Assembly (NCBI RefSeq): GCF_910592395.1
Contig: NC_088315.1
Location: forward strand, 6,760,501-6,824,500
DNA: 64,000 bases
Direction of reading: 5' to 3'
Source of the DNA: Lineus longissimus
Lineage: Eukaryota; Nemertea; Pilidiophora; Heteronemertea; Lineidae
A program made the position numbers and the translations under genes. The notes under the pieces were generated by a model. That model saw nothing but the letters and a program-made list of their open reading frames with translations, was not told the origin of the DNA and ran no database searches. Shown here piece after piece: positions 25,191-38,094 of this stretch. Position 1 is the stretch's first letter. Each line of letters starts with the position of its first letter.

Positions 25191-28124
25191 CTTTCTTTTT
25201 GTCGCATGCGATTGCAAGTCACAACGATTTAAATCTCTCGTTTGCGGGGCGCTTAAAACTATTTTAAGAACCTCTGGCACAAACCATTTGTAATCTACGC
25301 TATTCAGCAAAATCTAATTTAAAATTGGATGATTCGAAGTATGACATCTCAGTCAACGCAAAGTGCACATCTGTAACATAATATGAGGAGCTCTGCGAGA
25401 ATAATACCCGTTTTTTGCCGTCAGACACATATCAAGTCAAAAATAACACTCGGGTGTTAATAGCGGAAAAGGAATTTTTCGGATAATGTTAAAACGCAAC
25501 ATGGAGACTGTATTCTTATAAGCCACCTTTAGGCGTAATGATATCAGGGCCACTTTGAAGTGATATTTGCGATTAATCAAATATGACAACTGGATCTGTT
25601 AGTCTAATCTAATAGTCCTTGCTATTTAGATGCGCGTTTTTAAGGGAGTGACACTTACACTAAAATGCGTGGTTCTTTAGCAGTCGCCCATTGTTTGTCA
25701 CCAAAATTTTGTCCTTATAGTCAGAGCTGTATCATGATCCTTATATTGCTACCTGGACATACAGACGTTTAACGTATTCACGCTGCAACAAAATCCAATT
25801 ACAGACTACTCCCTGTCGGCAAAATGTTTTGCCGTCGCCAAAATGACATTATGCCTAGTATGTATCTTACCGAATTTAAAAAAAGCCCGTGATGAGTTGT
25901 CGTCTTATTCAAAATGCTCTTGTGCCCAAATACGCTGTTAAAATGTGTTTTTGTGTTTGAGTAGACTCCAACCAGTGCATTACACATTGAAGTGCAGTAT
26001 GTATATTGCAGCACTGGTACATGGTCAGGCGAAAATGCCGCAACCTCGTGCTCAGAGTAGCAATGAACACTAGTCGGTCTTGGAGGCGAAGGAGTGTGTC
26101 ATAGAAATAAAGGTTTTTGAGCTTTTCTCTGCTGAGTGCATATTAATGTTTCGGCTTAAAACCCTTTTTACGCCGGATTTTTTCAGAACTCAAAACTCTA
26201 TAATTCTATGAGTTGTTCAGGTGACAAAAGTGGATCTGTTATTCTGAAACATGATGATCAAACAGCATATTATTGCCTGACAAATGTATAGGTTGGCACG
26301 TTCAAGGGTTTCAAAGGACTAAGATGACAAATTAGTGTTCAAACAACTGACCTGTGAATGTTTGTTATCAATATTCCGTCAATAAACCATTACCAGGACT
26401 TACGTGACTAAGCAGATGCAACAGTTTGTTTGAAGTTTTGAAGCATACCATTTGCTAGTTTAATTTGACCGTTAGAAAGACAGTAATTAGCAAATGACTA
26501 AGGAATTAATATTACTGAAGTGGCGAACAGACTCAGACTTTTTTTCATTTTTTGAACTTCTCACAGTTTGGTGGACTTTTCCGCATCATACTGGTGTGCC
26601 ACTTTTATACTTACTTTCTTTCAATTGAAGCTTTTTCCCAACATTCTCCGACTAACGTTTCATCACATTGGTGAGAAGTCACAAACCAATAAATGAAATG
26701 TGTGCGACGAAATATGATTGATGACAAACAATAAGCACGGAGTGGCACAACGATCAATCTTTGATTTGACTAATTGACTAATTGATGTTTCCGTCATCAA
26801 ACGGGGAATCTGACAGGATTCCCACCACAGAAAGAAGCACGCTGGTTGGCTATTGTGTGGACCATTTTACAGTTTAAATGAAAATCAATACATCATTTTC
26901 GGCGAAATACAGAGTTAAACAATTTGTAGGGATTGGTTGTTACGGGAAAATGCAGTTGAAACCCTGTTGGTAATTTTATGGTTAAAAACGCCATAATACT
27001 GTTTTAGTCAATGCACACTATTTGTGTTGGCTACAGTTAGTCAAATTCGAATAATAGATATCATTTCGGCAAACCAATTTGCGATATGAATCGTGAATCG
27101 AACACGCAACAAAGATGTCAGCTCGATACCTAAGTATATGGCTTTGCATCCGTATCTATTATTCTGTATGGGCCTACCCCAGCAAACTCTTTCGTTTAAG
27201 AAATGGCAGCTTCGGACAGGAAGTGAATATCCGAAGCTCACCGAGATTAACCGAGGTTTTATTGAGAGAAAGTCTTTGAGAGTCACAGTTGACGTATAGT
27301 CTGATGATACCGGAAATAGGAATAGGTCAAAACACTTCACCTTCAGATGTCTACAGTTGACTACTTCTCAATGACAAAAGCCATCTTATCATAAAAAGGT
27401 ATCATGGCTAAATAATGCTTACAATACTCAAATGTACATGTGTCCTTTTATGTTCTATAGAATGGACTTTTTCCTTGCATGTGCATGAAAAGGTCCACGC
27501 CTTACGATGGTGATTTGGGACTTCGTCATTGTTGTAATTCCTCTTCATTTGCGAAAGGTTTCTTCTTACAGATGGAAAGAGCGCACAATGATAGCAGCCC
27601 GTTGGGGTTCCTTTGCGATGAAGTAAGAACAGAAGTCAACGAGTAATCGGACCTGTATGATTCTTTCGAGTCTCCGAATCACGCGCCCTGCATTCAGACA
27701 ACCCAGCTAACTGGGGCTCATCAGGCCTTATTGGCTTTTTTTTGTTAGGCGCCCAGCTCGTGTTACGATGGACAAGAAAATGTTCTCACTTTGTCTGTTT
27801 AGTTAGTTTATGTGAACACTGACGTACTATTCTCTACAATCTGCATCTTTCATCTATCTTTCAGTAAATAATGCTTAAACTTTTCTCTTACTGTTAAACA
27901 CATGCAAACCGGAAGTGTACACACCGCTCTGACAAGAAATTGCACTCCGCAAAAGTGATTTTGGCGATAGCTCTTTTTTGCAACCCTTTAGTTGCATAAG
28001 AAAGGGCAGAGACGTGAAAAGAATCTTTAACAGAAATGGATCAGCTCAGCACATTTATTGGTCATATGGCTAGTGTTATTTTTTGTACATATATACTCAT
28101 CATGTGTTTTCTTTGTCTTTTTAG

Positions 28125-29161
28125 GCGTGTGCTTGGGAACAGACAGCGATGACACAAGCATGAGAGAAAGACGAGCTGTCCCCATGCTCCGCATGGGGCG
28201 TAGTCTGGGCATGATTCGTATGGGCAAAAGGGACCTCCGGATGCTGCGAATGGGGAGATCATATCCCGATGGCGAAGATCTCATCGGAAGACAAGTCACT
28301 TATCCTCGAGTAGGGAAAGACCTCGAGAGCGAAGAGGTACTCCGTAGTAATCCGTCTCTCCCGCGCCTAGGCAAGGACTTAGGGGGCATTCCTGTTTATA
28401 ACGGTTTACTGTTAGATCAGTTATTAAAGGAGGTTCATAATCATCAGAGGTACGCAAGGTCTGTAAAGGAAGAAAATAGCAACCATGTCTCCGAAGAGGA
28501 TAGCAAGGAGAGGGCGATACCGTTCCCACGGCTAGGCAAGGACTTGACTGAGCTAGAAGAAGGTGATCGCGCCATCCCTTATCCGAGGATCGGAAAGGAC
28601 TTGAACGAGCTGGAGGCATACAAGCGCGCAATGGGGATGATCCGAATGGGAAAGAAGGCCATGGGTATGATCCGGATGGGCAAACGTGAGGAGGAGGAGA
28701 AGCGAGCTATGGGGATGATTAGAATGGGTAAGAAGGCCATGGGGATGATACGGATGGGGCGAGGACAGGAGGACCCATCTCCGGAAGAGAAGCGGGCAAT
28801 GGGGATGATCAGAATGGGTCGATCACAAATTGATGATGTTACTGATAAGCGTGCCATGGGTATGATAAGAATGGGCAAAAGGGACGATGAAATGGATAAG
28901 AAATCTTTGCGTTTAGTCCGTATGGGGAGAGCAATGGGCATGATACGTATGGGAAAACGTGACGACGAGGAAGCGGGCAGTGACGAACTTTCAAAACGAG
29001 CAATGCATTTAATCCGGATGGGACGTAAACGGGCGATGGGGATGATCCGAATGGGTAGGGCTAGCTCAGACGAAGGGACGGACGAGGAAAAAAGGGCAAT
29101 GCACTTAATACGCATGGGAAAACGAAGCGCCAGTGAAACAGCTCAGAATGCAAAACAGTGA
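28125..29161 (+). CDS. myomodulin-like neuropeptide precursor (main exon, signal exon missing)
   Basis: This is a secreted prohormone exon. It holds 14 peptides ending RMG before basic cleavage sites, which would yield RM-amides: eight AMGMIRMG, two AMHLIRMG, and single AVPMLRMG, SLGMIRMG, DLRMLRMG and SLRLVRMG. Annelid and mollusc myomodulins end MLRM- or MLRL-amide, so the family call is strong. Between the first three and the last eleven lies a different set: TYPRVGKDL, SLPRLGKDL, PFPRLGKDL and PYPRIGKDL, each followed by acidic residues and an Arg. Acidic spacers (EEEE, DDEE) separate many units. The exon opens at a clear acceptor (polypyrimidine tract, then TTTTTAG at 28118-28124) in phase 1. 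The frame upstream has no ATG before a stop at 28028-28030, so the signal peptide must come from an upstream exon I could not place. The stop is TGA at 29159-29161. Confidence 0.88.
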
Positions 29162-29911
29162 GTTGTTTTCACGGCCCATTTGCAGTGGTGGCGACGACGA
29201 CGACGACAACAACATGTATTCTTTGCGGCAGCCATTGCAGCAAAGCGGCGCCATTGGTCAAGTACACTCACGTGATTCTGGTTTTATGCACACGTCATGG
29301 TAGGGATTCGCTTGCACTAGGCTAGAAAAGGCACGTCCTCGGGATGTTTCACTGTATATTAACCAAGTTGACTCCACCAATGACTCTGGATTACACGAGG
29401 GTATTACTAAATGGGAATAATGAGTAGACTGTAAATAGTTCTGTGTCACTGAGATGGAATGATTAAGGACAAATCACCTGTACCGAACTCATCACCGATT
29501 AATTCGCGCAACCAATAATGGCAGTTCATCCCTTGAATACCAAAATTAAAAATGGCTGTATCTCTTCCCTAGTCTTGTCAGTCGCGGTGATGCACCATTT
29601 GTTATCAACTGACAATCGGAGAAGAGGAACAATAAGACTCATCCTTTGACCTATATCAAATATCTCGAATCTGGGGACAGCGCCGGGCAGAAACTAGAGA
29701 GAACTAGATTGATTATGACACGTGGAATACATTCGCCAATGCTCTATTCGCAAGTTCAAAAGGAATACCGATTTGCACAGGACAGACTAAATGGTAATAT
29801 TGTCCATAATGGAAAAAAAGAGTAATGCTGTGTGGTACATCGAGCTGTCTTTTGAAAAAAAACCCCCACAAGTATGAGTTGGTTTAGTGGTTTGACCTTT
29901 CAAATGCAGTG

Positions 29912-29917
29912 AATAAA
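29912..29917 (+). terminator. candidate poly(A) signal AATAAA for the neuropeptide gene
   Basis: Canonical AATAAA about 750 bp after the precursor stop codon on the same strand. It is an AT-rich hexamer and can occur by chance. Confidence 0.35.
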
Positions 29918-32155
29918 TACAATGGACTTTTCATAACAAATTGCAGCGATCAATGTAAACTATGCCCTCCCCTCACCCCTCGCAGGGGTCACAACTAATT
30001 TATTGCCGAATAAGTTTCGAATTCTGAGCGAACAGATTCTTCTGCCTGTCGACTTTCTGTCGACAACACGTACATCTACCTAGTGTCGAATACCCGTACC
30101 TGTCGACTTTATAAATTTAGCTAGGAATTGGCTCATAATCAGTGAAAAATTGTGGAAAATGTGGATGTAGGTGATTTTGTCGAATCCTGGTCCAAGAAAA
30201 ATTTCAAAGGTCGGCTAATTGTCGATTGCCTGTACATGCAGGGCTGTATTTTCAACTGCATAAGTCATACTCACTTACCGGTACTCCCTATTCACTTTTA
30301 TGAGGTCAAAAAAGTATCACTAACTATTCAGATATTGCCCACATCATTGTTATTGTGGATGACTAATCAGATGAGATGAGTGTCAGGCTGACGACAAATG
30401 AATGGATCGGTCTACAGAGACGATATGACAAAACAGCGCAGCTCATACTCGTGCGGAGGTGCAATAGCAAAAAATGATCGAAATTTTTTTTTAAAAAAGC
30501 ATCCATCCATTTCCGGAAGCTAAATTGACCGGAACTAATCCCAGAGGGAGCTTCCTGATTGGGTCATTGTGTTGGGTGTACCGGTGACGCAGAATCCTAC
30601 AGTTTGGATTGGGTAATACGATCGGAACCGACCAACCCTCAATTCTGATTTTTTGGAAATCCCTGAAATACTAGTACACTATCAAAGTATAAGACATTGA
30701 TATCAAGGAATTAAGATGTCACATAATGGATATTCTCTTACGCTTTCTGCCTGGTAAGCCCCTGGCCTGAACATGTAAATTAACCCCTTAAATGTGATGA
30801 TCAAGAAGTGTATTTTTGTTACTTCGTTATTTTCATTGAGATGAATTGAAGTATAGTCATTATGATTGATATTATAATAAAACCTGTCCGATATCTTTGA
30901 CATGGCCTTCTTCATTTCATTTTCTATCAAATTGTCACAGATTCGACCTGAAGTCATGATTCAACTGCAGCACTTTCCCTCCACGGTGTGGCTGGCGTCT
31001 TTTGATCAGTGATTCTTTCCCGCTTCCCACTTTAGCGGGTAATTTTGATTATAAAATACCCGCTGGGACCGAGCAGGTACTATTTCACACTGATGTCATG
31101 ATGATGTTCAATAACGATTTTTGGACATGGCTTGCGGCGATTTTTTGGTAGCCGTTCTAGCGGTGTATGCTGCTGGTTGCAATTTTTGCATGTAAATACG
31201 ACTAATCTAGCTCCTCTCCCGAGTAGGGAAATCCATCAGTTTGACAACCATCCTGTGAAAGTAAAATGTGTGTATGGAAATCCATCACAAAATGTCACGT
31301 ATGGAAGACCATCTCGTTTCTGACTGCTCAGTATGCACCGATGTAAAAGAAAGTTATTGCGCCTAGTGAGAAAGTCCCAATCGACGACAGATTAATGTGC
31401 ATGGCTATACAAATCATTGAACCATCCTGGGATACAGGTTTTTGATACTCCTTCATCTTATGAGTATATTTAAAAAACTAGCGATGACGTCAGGATGGCA
31501 TTGCACCAACTCGGTTCGAACGTGGCACGTGCAGGTCATATAGCATAAAATGACATATACCGTCATTATTAATCCGCGATGGCAGACGTACATCAGCGAA
31601 CATGTCGGAGGCGTTTCTCTCCGTGGATGCGTCTTGAGGAACAACGAACAGTTAGGCTACTGCAATATTATACAACGACAACAAGCGCGAATTGTTACGA
31701 ACCAGAAAGTAACACAAAAGTAGGTTATTGACCCTCCCTTCTCCCATCTCCTCATATATATAGGCTTAGACAGCCGATAATTTTGCTAGTCGGACCTGAC
31801 AGTGACACACGCCACACTTTTGTCCGGCTAGGCGTTTTATATCCGCGGATTCAGCGAAGACCTTCGATTCTGTACGTCTATTTGCCCTTCAGGCTTAGCG
31901 GCTCCTTCGGAGGCTGTTCATTGGGGTCGATGTTATCAAGGTTTGTCCTCCTAACCTTACAGTAAAGCAGTGGGAGTTTAGGCCTAGGTGCCACCGGGAC
32001 AATGATATATGGACTGATGTTACCACTGCGCCACTCCAATATCCCTTGGGGTGTCCTTAGGCCTGGAGTGGTTCTACTGTAACCCCTCCATTTCAAATTA
32101 GAAAATTTAAAACGAATTAAAAGTAACACACTACAGTTGACAGTTCTCATTGAAG

Positions 32156-32173
32156 TACATGTATATACATGTA
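32156..32173. repeat. perfect 18-bp palindrome TACATGTATATACATGTA
   Basis: This is the longest clean example I saw of the TACATGTA-type palindrome that recurs all over the window. Each strand reads the same. Confidence 0.8.
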
Positions 32174-32584
32174 TGATGACAATGATGAACTACATGTATT
32201 TTTGTATCTCGATTATCTGAGAATTGGTTCTTGCTATACAGTTTTGGCCTATATATGTGTGTTTCAGTCAATGGTCTACTTTTATGGTTCGCTGGACCAG
32301 ACCAATTTGAATAAAAGGTTTGATGATCACAAAGTGTATTGTAGGCCTACTTTGTAGGCAGTAAGTAGTACATGAAATATATGCTCTCTATCAAAGAATC
32401 ACGATATTGATTCGTCGATAATCTTGAAAGTACTGGATTCTTAGTTAGCATCCAATACCTTCGAACTCTGTATATTACACCTGCTTGAATACGGCGTGAC
32501 CCCTAACGAAGAAACGTGGAACTACAAAACTGCCCGTCACTAAATGAAGTCACATGATCAAAATATGTCAGCCACCGTGAAATA

Positions 32585-35500
32585 ATGATTTCGAGACGTG
32601 GAAAGACGGAGTTTTCCAACTTTGCGGGCGATTATTTCGTGAAATATCAGCAAAATCCATACGATCCTGGTGCTAATGACACTGTAAGTTCATTATATGT
32701 CTTTATATGCAGATATTTCAATGATGAACACAGAAAAACGTAAAAATCGTCTATCCCCACTCCCACCGCGATTGAGCGGTTGCACGTGACGTCATCAGCG
32801 GGCGTGTTGGAGGGACACTCAAAATAAGGCAAGCCCAAAAAACCATGACAGCATTTGATTCAATTAAGTCAAACATGGCAAATCTTTGTTCTGCTCGAAC
32901 ATGGCTGACCGTTAAAACACTATAGACTATACTCCCGAGCCGAGGCAACCGCAGTCCATCAGTCATCCTAGACAAGGCTTGTCGAGTCGGACCAGTGCGT
33001 CTGGAGTGTATTCGTGCCCTAGCCTTACCAGCCAACCATGCAACAGGCTACCATCTTTTGCTAAAAATCAGCATCTTACATGGCCCAAAGCCTTGTGGCG
33101 TTCTCATGACAAACCCAGTGTACACATAGCCTGAATAAACACGCAGCGATTGGGAAACGTCATAGCCTTTATAGGCTTCAGAGCTCATAACCTACTAGTC
33201 GACTAAAACCTGAGTGCAGGAACAAGTGTGGTCTATCCCATCAGTCTGGTCATGGTAGGCCTCGAGTATTGATCTTCTCACTCTATTTTGCAGGGTATTG
33301 TCAATACTGGCACTGCTGAGAATTACCTATGCAAAGATTTGATGAAAGAACGGGTGAGTTCTCTAAGTGTCCTTCTCCATGTGGCGTCTGTTCTCTTACT
33401 ATTGTTACTAAGTGACGTGACCAGTCTCCACCATCTCGGGTTATCCAAAGCATCATGATACTGACCCAACTTACCCAACTAACTTTGAGGTAACATATCA
33501 CAAAAATGATGGCGACATGATTTGAATTCCAAAGAGTGTATATTTTCAGTTCAGTCGGCCAGATATGGCAACGTGGACCGAAGAAATGCAGTTCTACAAT
33601 GTCGGCAGTGGAACTCTACAGTAAGTTATAAATAAAGAACTGCATAACGTCAAATAATATCCATCTTTTATGTGTTCATGAATGCCAAACACAAAACTTT
33701 TTTATGTATTTACCTCATTATTTATCCTTTTCAGCTTCAGGAAGTCCCTGGCAGAGTTTCTGACTGAGCAGCTGCAAACTCATGAACCTCTCAAACCAGA
33801 AAATGTAAGAACAGACTTGTGATATGATACTACATGTAATTACAAATGAATTGCAACAGCTCATGGCTGTGAATGTTCAACAACTTTGTAAATTCTAAAT
33901 TCACTCTTCTTCAGATCTTTACTGGGACTGGTGCTAGTACTATCCTTGAACATCTGGCATTTTCTTTGGCTGATGAAGGAGGTGAGAAATATTTCATAAA
34001 TGAATATAATCTTCTGAACCTTTCAAATTAATCATAAATAAAAGGCGCGTTATAGGGTGAAGATAGAGAAAAAATGAAGGAAAATGTAATAAAATCATAT
34101 GAATTATTTTTTAAAGTAAAGTAAAATAGTAATGGCATTTTGAAAAAATCAAGTCGTTTTGCACAACTTTCAAGATAGATCATCCTTTTGCCAGCGGGGC
34201 TTACATTACATAACTCCTCTTTACGCATATTTCTGTATCGAGTGAAATGACCTGATACTGTCAGGATGAAGTTAAATGGGAGGACAGACACTTGTGCTAG
34301 AAAGCTTGATTGATATAAGTACATAAAGCATTCATTCATACCCATAATTTGATTTCAGAATATTTTCTTTGTCCTACACCGGCGTATTTTGCATTCTGGT
34401 ATGATATGGGAGCAAGAGCTTTAGTTAAGCTTTATGACATTCCTCTGAAGGGTAGAGTAAGTTGGTTTCAAATGCACAGATAGATATTTTAAGGGAATTA
34501 GCGTATTTAGTGTATTTAGCATACATGTAGGCCATAGTAATATGCAGTCTCAGCAGCGGTTTCATTACTGTGTTGAGTTCTTGCAATTAGAGTCAGTGAT
34601 ATATTATCAATACTTTATCATTCATGTCCATAGGTACAGAGACCTACATCTTGTGGTCCACGTAATGGCATCATCAGCATGCAGTAGGCCTATCAGGTTT
34701 ATATTTATCCAGCTCTGTAGGTCAGTGATGGATAAATGCATTATTGATTGATTGATTCAAGTTGAGTTTTTTGGAAAATTTTTACTTGGGATTTACCTAA
34801 AGTACTGTCCTGTATTTGCACACATTGAATGATGTGTTTTCAATTCATGCGTGTAACAGATGTTTTCACTTTTCTAGGACATTCCGAAAGGTGCTAAGCC
34901 ATTTCAACTGACTGCTGAACAAGTGGAAAGCTGCTACAAGAAGGCAATGGAAGAGGTATGTCTGTCAGTTAGGCTAATGCCATGGTGGTTGGTAAACTGT
35001 CAAAAAGGTCAGACCTGTAATCCACAAGTACTACGATAGGGGCAAATAGCTTGTGACGATTCGCTTTGAATTACCCTAATTGGCATACAAAAGTTTTAGT
35101 TTCTGAAGCAGTATCCTTCTGATTTGCGTTTTCTAGGGGTGCAAGATCCGTGCAATCCTCATCTGCAATCCAGCAAATCCAATTGGAAGTATTTTAAATG
35201 AGAAAGAACTTGAAGACATATTACAGTTTTGTGCAAGGTAGGTATTTGTGTTCTTTGGCAATTCACTTCACTTCGATTCCCACATTCTTTTTTACTATAA
35301 ACTGAGACAGAAAAGAGATTTCTTGAACCTGTGGGTATGCCAGTAAGGGCAAGCAAATGAGCTGATGCAATGGAAAACAAAGGTACATGTATATGAAGCT
35401 GGAGAAAGAAATTACCGCTATAAACAAATTCTTAAGGAAAACAGTATATCATATAATTTATAGTCGTGTGCTTGTACTGACTCATTCAAATTTCTTTTTA

Positions 35501-38094
35501 GAGTGAAGATTCATGTCATCGTGGACGAAGCATATGCAATGTCTGTTTTTGATGAAAGTGCAAAGTTCTGTAGTGCTTTAAGTTTGCGAAACATTCCTGA
35601 CCCAGAGCGTTTACATGTTGTATGGACATTCAGTAAGGTATGTATCATAGGCAAAAAGTATGTGTTCCTGTTTGCAAGGAACGAAAAGCTGAACCAATCA
35701 TAAGTTGTACTGACCCAGAAAATAATTGTGGCATTTCAGGTCCATGCATTCCAGGAGGATGGCGAAAACTTGGAGGCGATTGCAACCAGTGACCTTGAAT
35801 TGATCATTAAAGATGACTTTTCATTGTTGATGTTTTCAGGATTTAGGCCTGTCAGGAATGAGATGTGGTCTAGTACATACTTGGAACAAAGATCTTCATG
35901 GTTTGTTATACACGAACTATACCTCTATGGCATCAATGTCTTTGTTGATCCAAAACAGGCTTACAACACTCATCAGTGACCGAGGTACGTTTTTTCTTTT
36001 AACAAAAATCACATATTGCCGACTCACCCCATGGACTGCTGACCAGCAGGATACAAGGTAGTAGTGTATATATATTCCACCTTTAATACCTAATGGGTTA
36101 TGTCAATTTTTTAAAGCTGATGGTTCTCACTGATGAAGAAATGAATCCAACCGCTAATGACATATATGATTTATTCTAAGATTGGATGAACAATGTCTAC
36201 TTTCCCACAAATCTTGCAAGAATGAGAAGAGCTCGCAAGTTAATGAAGGAAGGGCTAGAAGATGTAGGAATCAAAGTGTATCCATCCAAAGCTGGCTTTT
36301 TTATTTGGGCCGACTTTTCAGAGGTATGTGTTTCTTTAAGTCATTACTCGGAATTAACGTGGTTTCAAATTTAAATCCTTCAAAGCCAACTAACTGAAAG
36401 CGAATTATTTCATTCAACCTCCTACATTTTATTGTATTCATTGTCAGTGTTATGTGTTGCTTCTAGGTTCTTCACCCACTGACGTTTGAAACTGAGATAG
36501 CCTTCTTCTTGAAGTTGATTGAGCTGCAAAGTGGAGGGGTATACATGGTGCCAGGGAAAGAGCTTCATTGTGCAGAACCAGGCTGGTTCAGGATTGTCTT
36601 TACCCACACTGAGGAATTAATAAATGTTGGTAGGTACTGATGCTTCAAATAGTCACATTCATGTTATAAGGGATGACTACATGTACAGAGAAATGTCATG
36701 AAATAAGACCTGGCATTGGTGTTGTCCCATCTTCACAACTGATGAGTATAGTATACATGTGTGTGTAATAATGTCATTCTCTTTATCTTCAGCTATTGAA
36801 AGAATAAAGAAAGCTGTGGATATGATGCGATCAGAGGGTGTTTTGTCTAACCTAGCTGAGGCTCTGGCTCCTCCGAAGATGGAATCAGCTGGGGGTGGTG
36901 AGCACTGAGTTTCTCATCAATGGTTTTGACTGATTCAGCCTTGTACTGTTTGCTTTTTGTGAGACAACCATGTTCTGTGCTAATGTATGCCCATGAAAAT
37001 AAGTTCCTTAATAGAAAAGGGACAATGTGTAGGGACTCCCCCAGCCTGTTGCACAGTCAGTAGGCCTGGCATGATTTGTCAGGATAGAGGTTAAAGTCGT
37101 AGTTCCACCTATCATAAAACCCCGTGTTTTTTCAAGACCCGTGTCTTCGCCGTGTGTCAAAAAACCCGCGGCGCACTTACACCTATCAGTTGTGTTAGAT
37201 AATGGTTAATAGCCCCGGCGACAGGTGCGCTGTAGGTAGGGAACTCTCCTGTGTTTCTTTCCTGTTGGAGGGGGCGCAATACCGAGGCAACTACACCGCG
37301 CCATCTGTTGCCGGATCTTAGAACTTGCAATTGCCGTGTCTATTCAGATTCCACCTATCAAAAAACCTGTGTTGAACACGGATCTAAATTAGCCCGTGAT
37401 TAGCCCCATCAAGCTCGATGGGGCTAATAGACACGGGGATTTGACACACGGGTCTATTTAGACACGGCAATTCATAGGTGTAAGCGCAAAAGACACGGGG
37501 ATTTGATAGGTGGAAGTACGACTTAAGAGCCCCTCATCAGGAAACTGTGGAGGGTGCTCACCACTATACTATAGACAATAGAACAAATAGCAACTGCGGG
37601 AGATCAGAAAAGGCCCAGATTTCTATTTTATTTCTGTCTGCCATTGAAGCCACTGAATGAATAAGTGCGGTTTATGGTACTTAACAAAAGGCTCTTTTCA
37701 GTGGCGATATGTCAATGTTATTTGCCTAGACTGTATTTTCTGTATTGCCCACTTATTCCAAAGTCGACATGCATGTTCATTGTAGTACAGCATTGTACTA
37801 TTTGAGAGTTGCAGTACTGGGAAAACATCTCTACTAGATCGCTACTTATTAATTTAGGATGCTATATTACATGATGTATGGTACAATCTAATGGGCAGTA
37901 TTGCACCCGGTATCATTCTCTTCTTTATCTTTCTTCCAGGGAAACCAAAAGCATCCCTTGAGGACTTGTTATTAGACATGAGACTGAGCATCAAGAATAC
38001 TAACTGGCTGGAAGCAAACACAGCTGACAAGTGGGCAAATGATAACCCAGATTTGGCAAAGGCATTCAAAGATGCCAAAGATACCTACAAGTAG
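32585..38094 (+). CDS. ACCS: ACC synthase-like aminotransferase (14 exons, 496 aa)
   Basis: PLP-dependent class I/II aminotransferase-fold enzyme of the ACCS family (animal 1-aminocyclopropane-1-carboxylate synthase-like proteins). Exons: 32585-32683, 33294-33353, 33550-33620, 33735-33804, 33915-33981, 34359-34456, 34878-34955, 35137-35237, 35502-35637, 35840-35984, 36181-36323, 36467-36629, 36793-36897, 37940-38094; all splice sites are GT-AG and phases agree. Hallmarks: NPYD near residue 25, NTGTAEN, CNPANPIG (Asn195), IVDEAY (Asp223, Tyr226), TFSKDLGLSGMR with the PLP Schiff-base Lys260 and Arg268, and GWFRIVF with the carboxylate-binding Arg. There is no signal peptide, so it should be cytosolic. 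The ATG follows an in-frame stop. The last ~50 residues (exon 14, rich in Lys, Asp and Ala) extend past the core. Animal ACCS proteins are not shown to make ethylene precursor; the reaction here is unknown. Confidence 0.93.
37095..37523. mobile_element. 429-bp TIR element in the last ACCS intron
   Basis: It starts AGTCGTAGTTCCACCTATCA and its other end, read inverted, is AGTCGTACTTCCACCTATCA: 19 of 20 bases match. TAA flanks both sides (37092-37094 and 37524-37526), fitting the 3-bp TWA target duplication of PIF/Harbinger-type MITEs; a TTAA reading is also possible with one base shifted. Nested inside are a second inverted pair (CTTACACCTAT / ATAGGTGTAAG) and a hairpin around 37405-37432 (TTAGCCCCATC / GATGGGGCTAA). 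There is no coding frame, so the element is non-autonomous. Confidence 0.75.

Larger units (their letters stand above)
1..28124. other. gene-poor intergenic region (or long upstream intron)
   Basis: I see no exon in this stretch that I can support. Open frames are short (longest about 138 codons), AT-rich and unlike any family I recognise, which is what chance gives over 28 kb. The DNA is AT-rich with many TACATGTA-like palindromes, a 13-C run at 15851-15863, and the small repeats listed separately. Because the myomodulin coding exon at 28,125 starts with a splice acceptor and lacks an in-frame ATG, part of this stretch is probably its intron and should hold its signal-peptide exon, which I could not identify. 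Confidence 0.6.
29162..32584. other. intergenic region with probable 3' UTR of the neuropeptide gene
   Basis: No supported exon. It holds a short GAC-rich repeat just after the stop (about 29190-29210), a candidate poly(A) signal at 29912, a run of CTGTCGACTTT-like repeats near 30046-30110, an inverted repeat at 31034-31064 (AGCGGGTA against TACCCGCT), and an 18-bp palindrome at 32156-32173. Confidence 0.6.

Noticed and set aside
27085-27130. B-box-like GTTCGATTC on the minus strand near 27100 as a tRNA or SINE
   Set aside because: No A box at the right spacing and no stems; a single 9-base match is not enough.
28036-28124. ATG at 28036 with a hydrophobic stretch as the neuropeptide signal sequence
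   Set aside because: It reads in a different frame from the peptide-coding exon, and a clean acceptor at 28124 marks this stretch as intron.
28579-29115. 178-codon minus-strand open frame over the neuropeptide exon
   Set aside because: Antisense shadow of the repeated RMG units; its Ile/Pro/Arg repeats are the reverse reading of AMGMIRMG codons.
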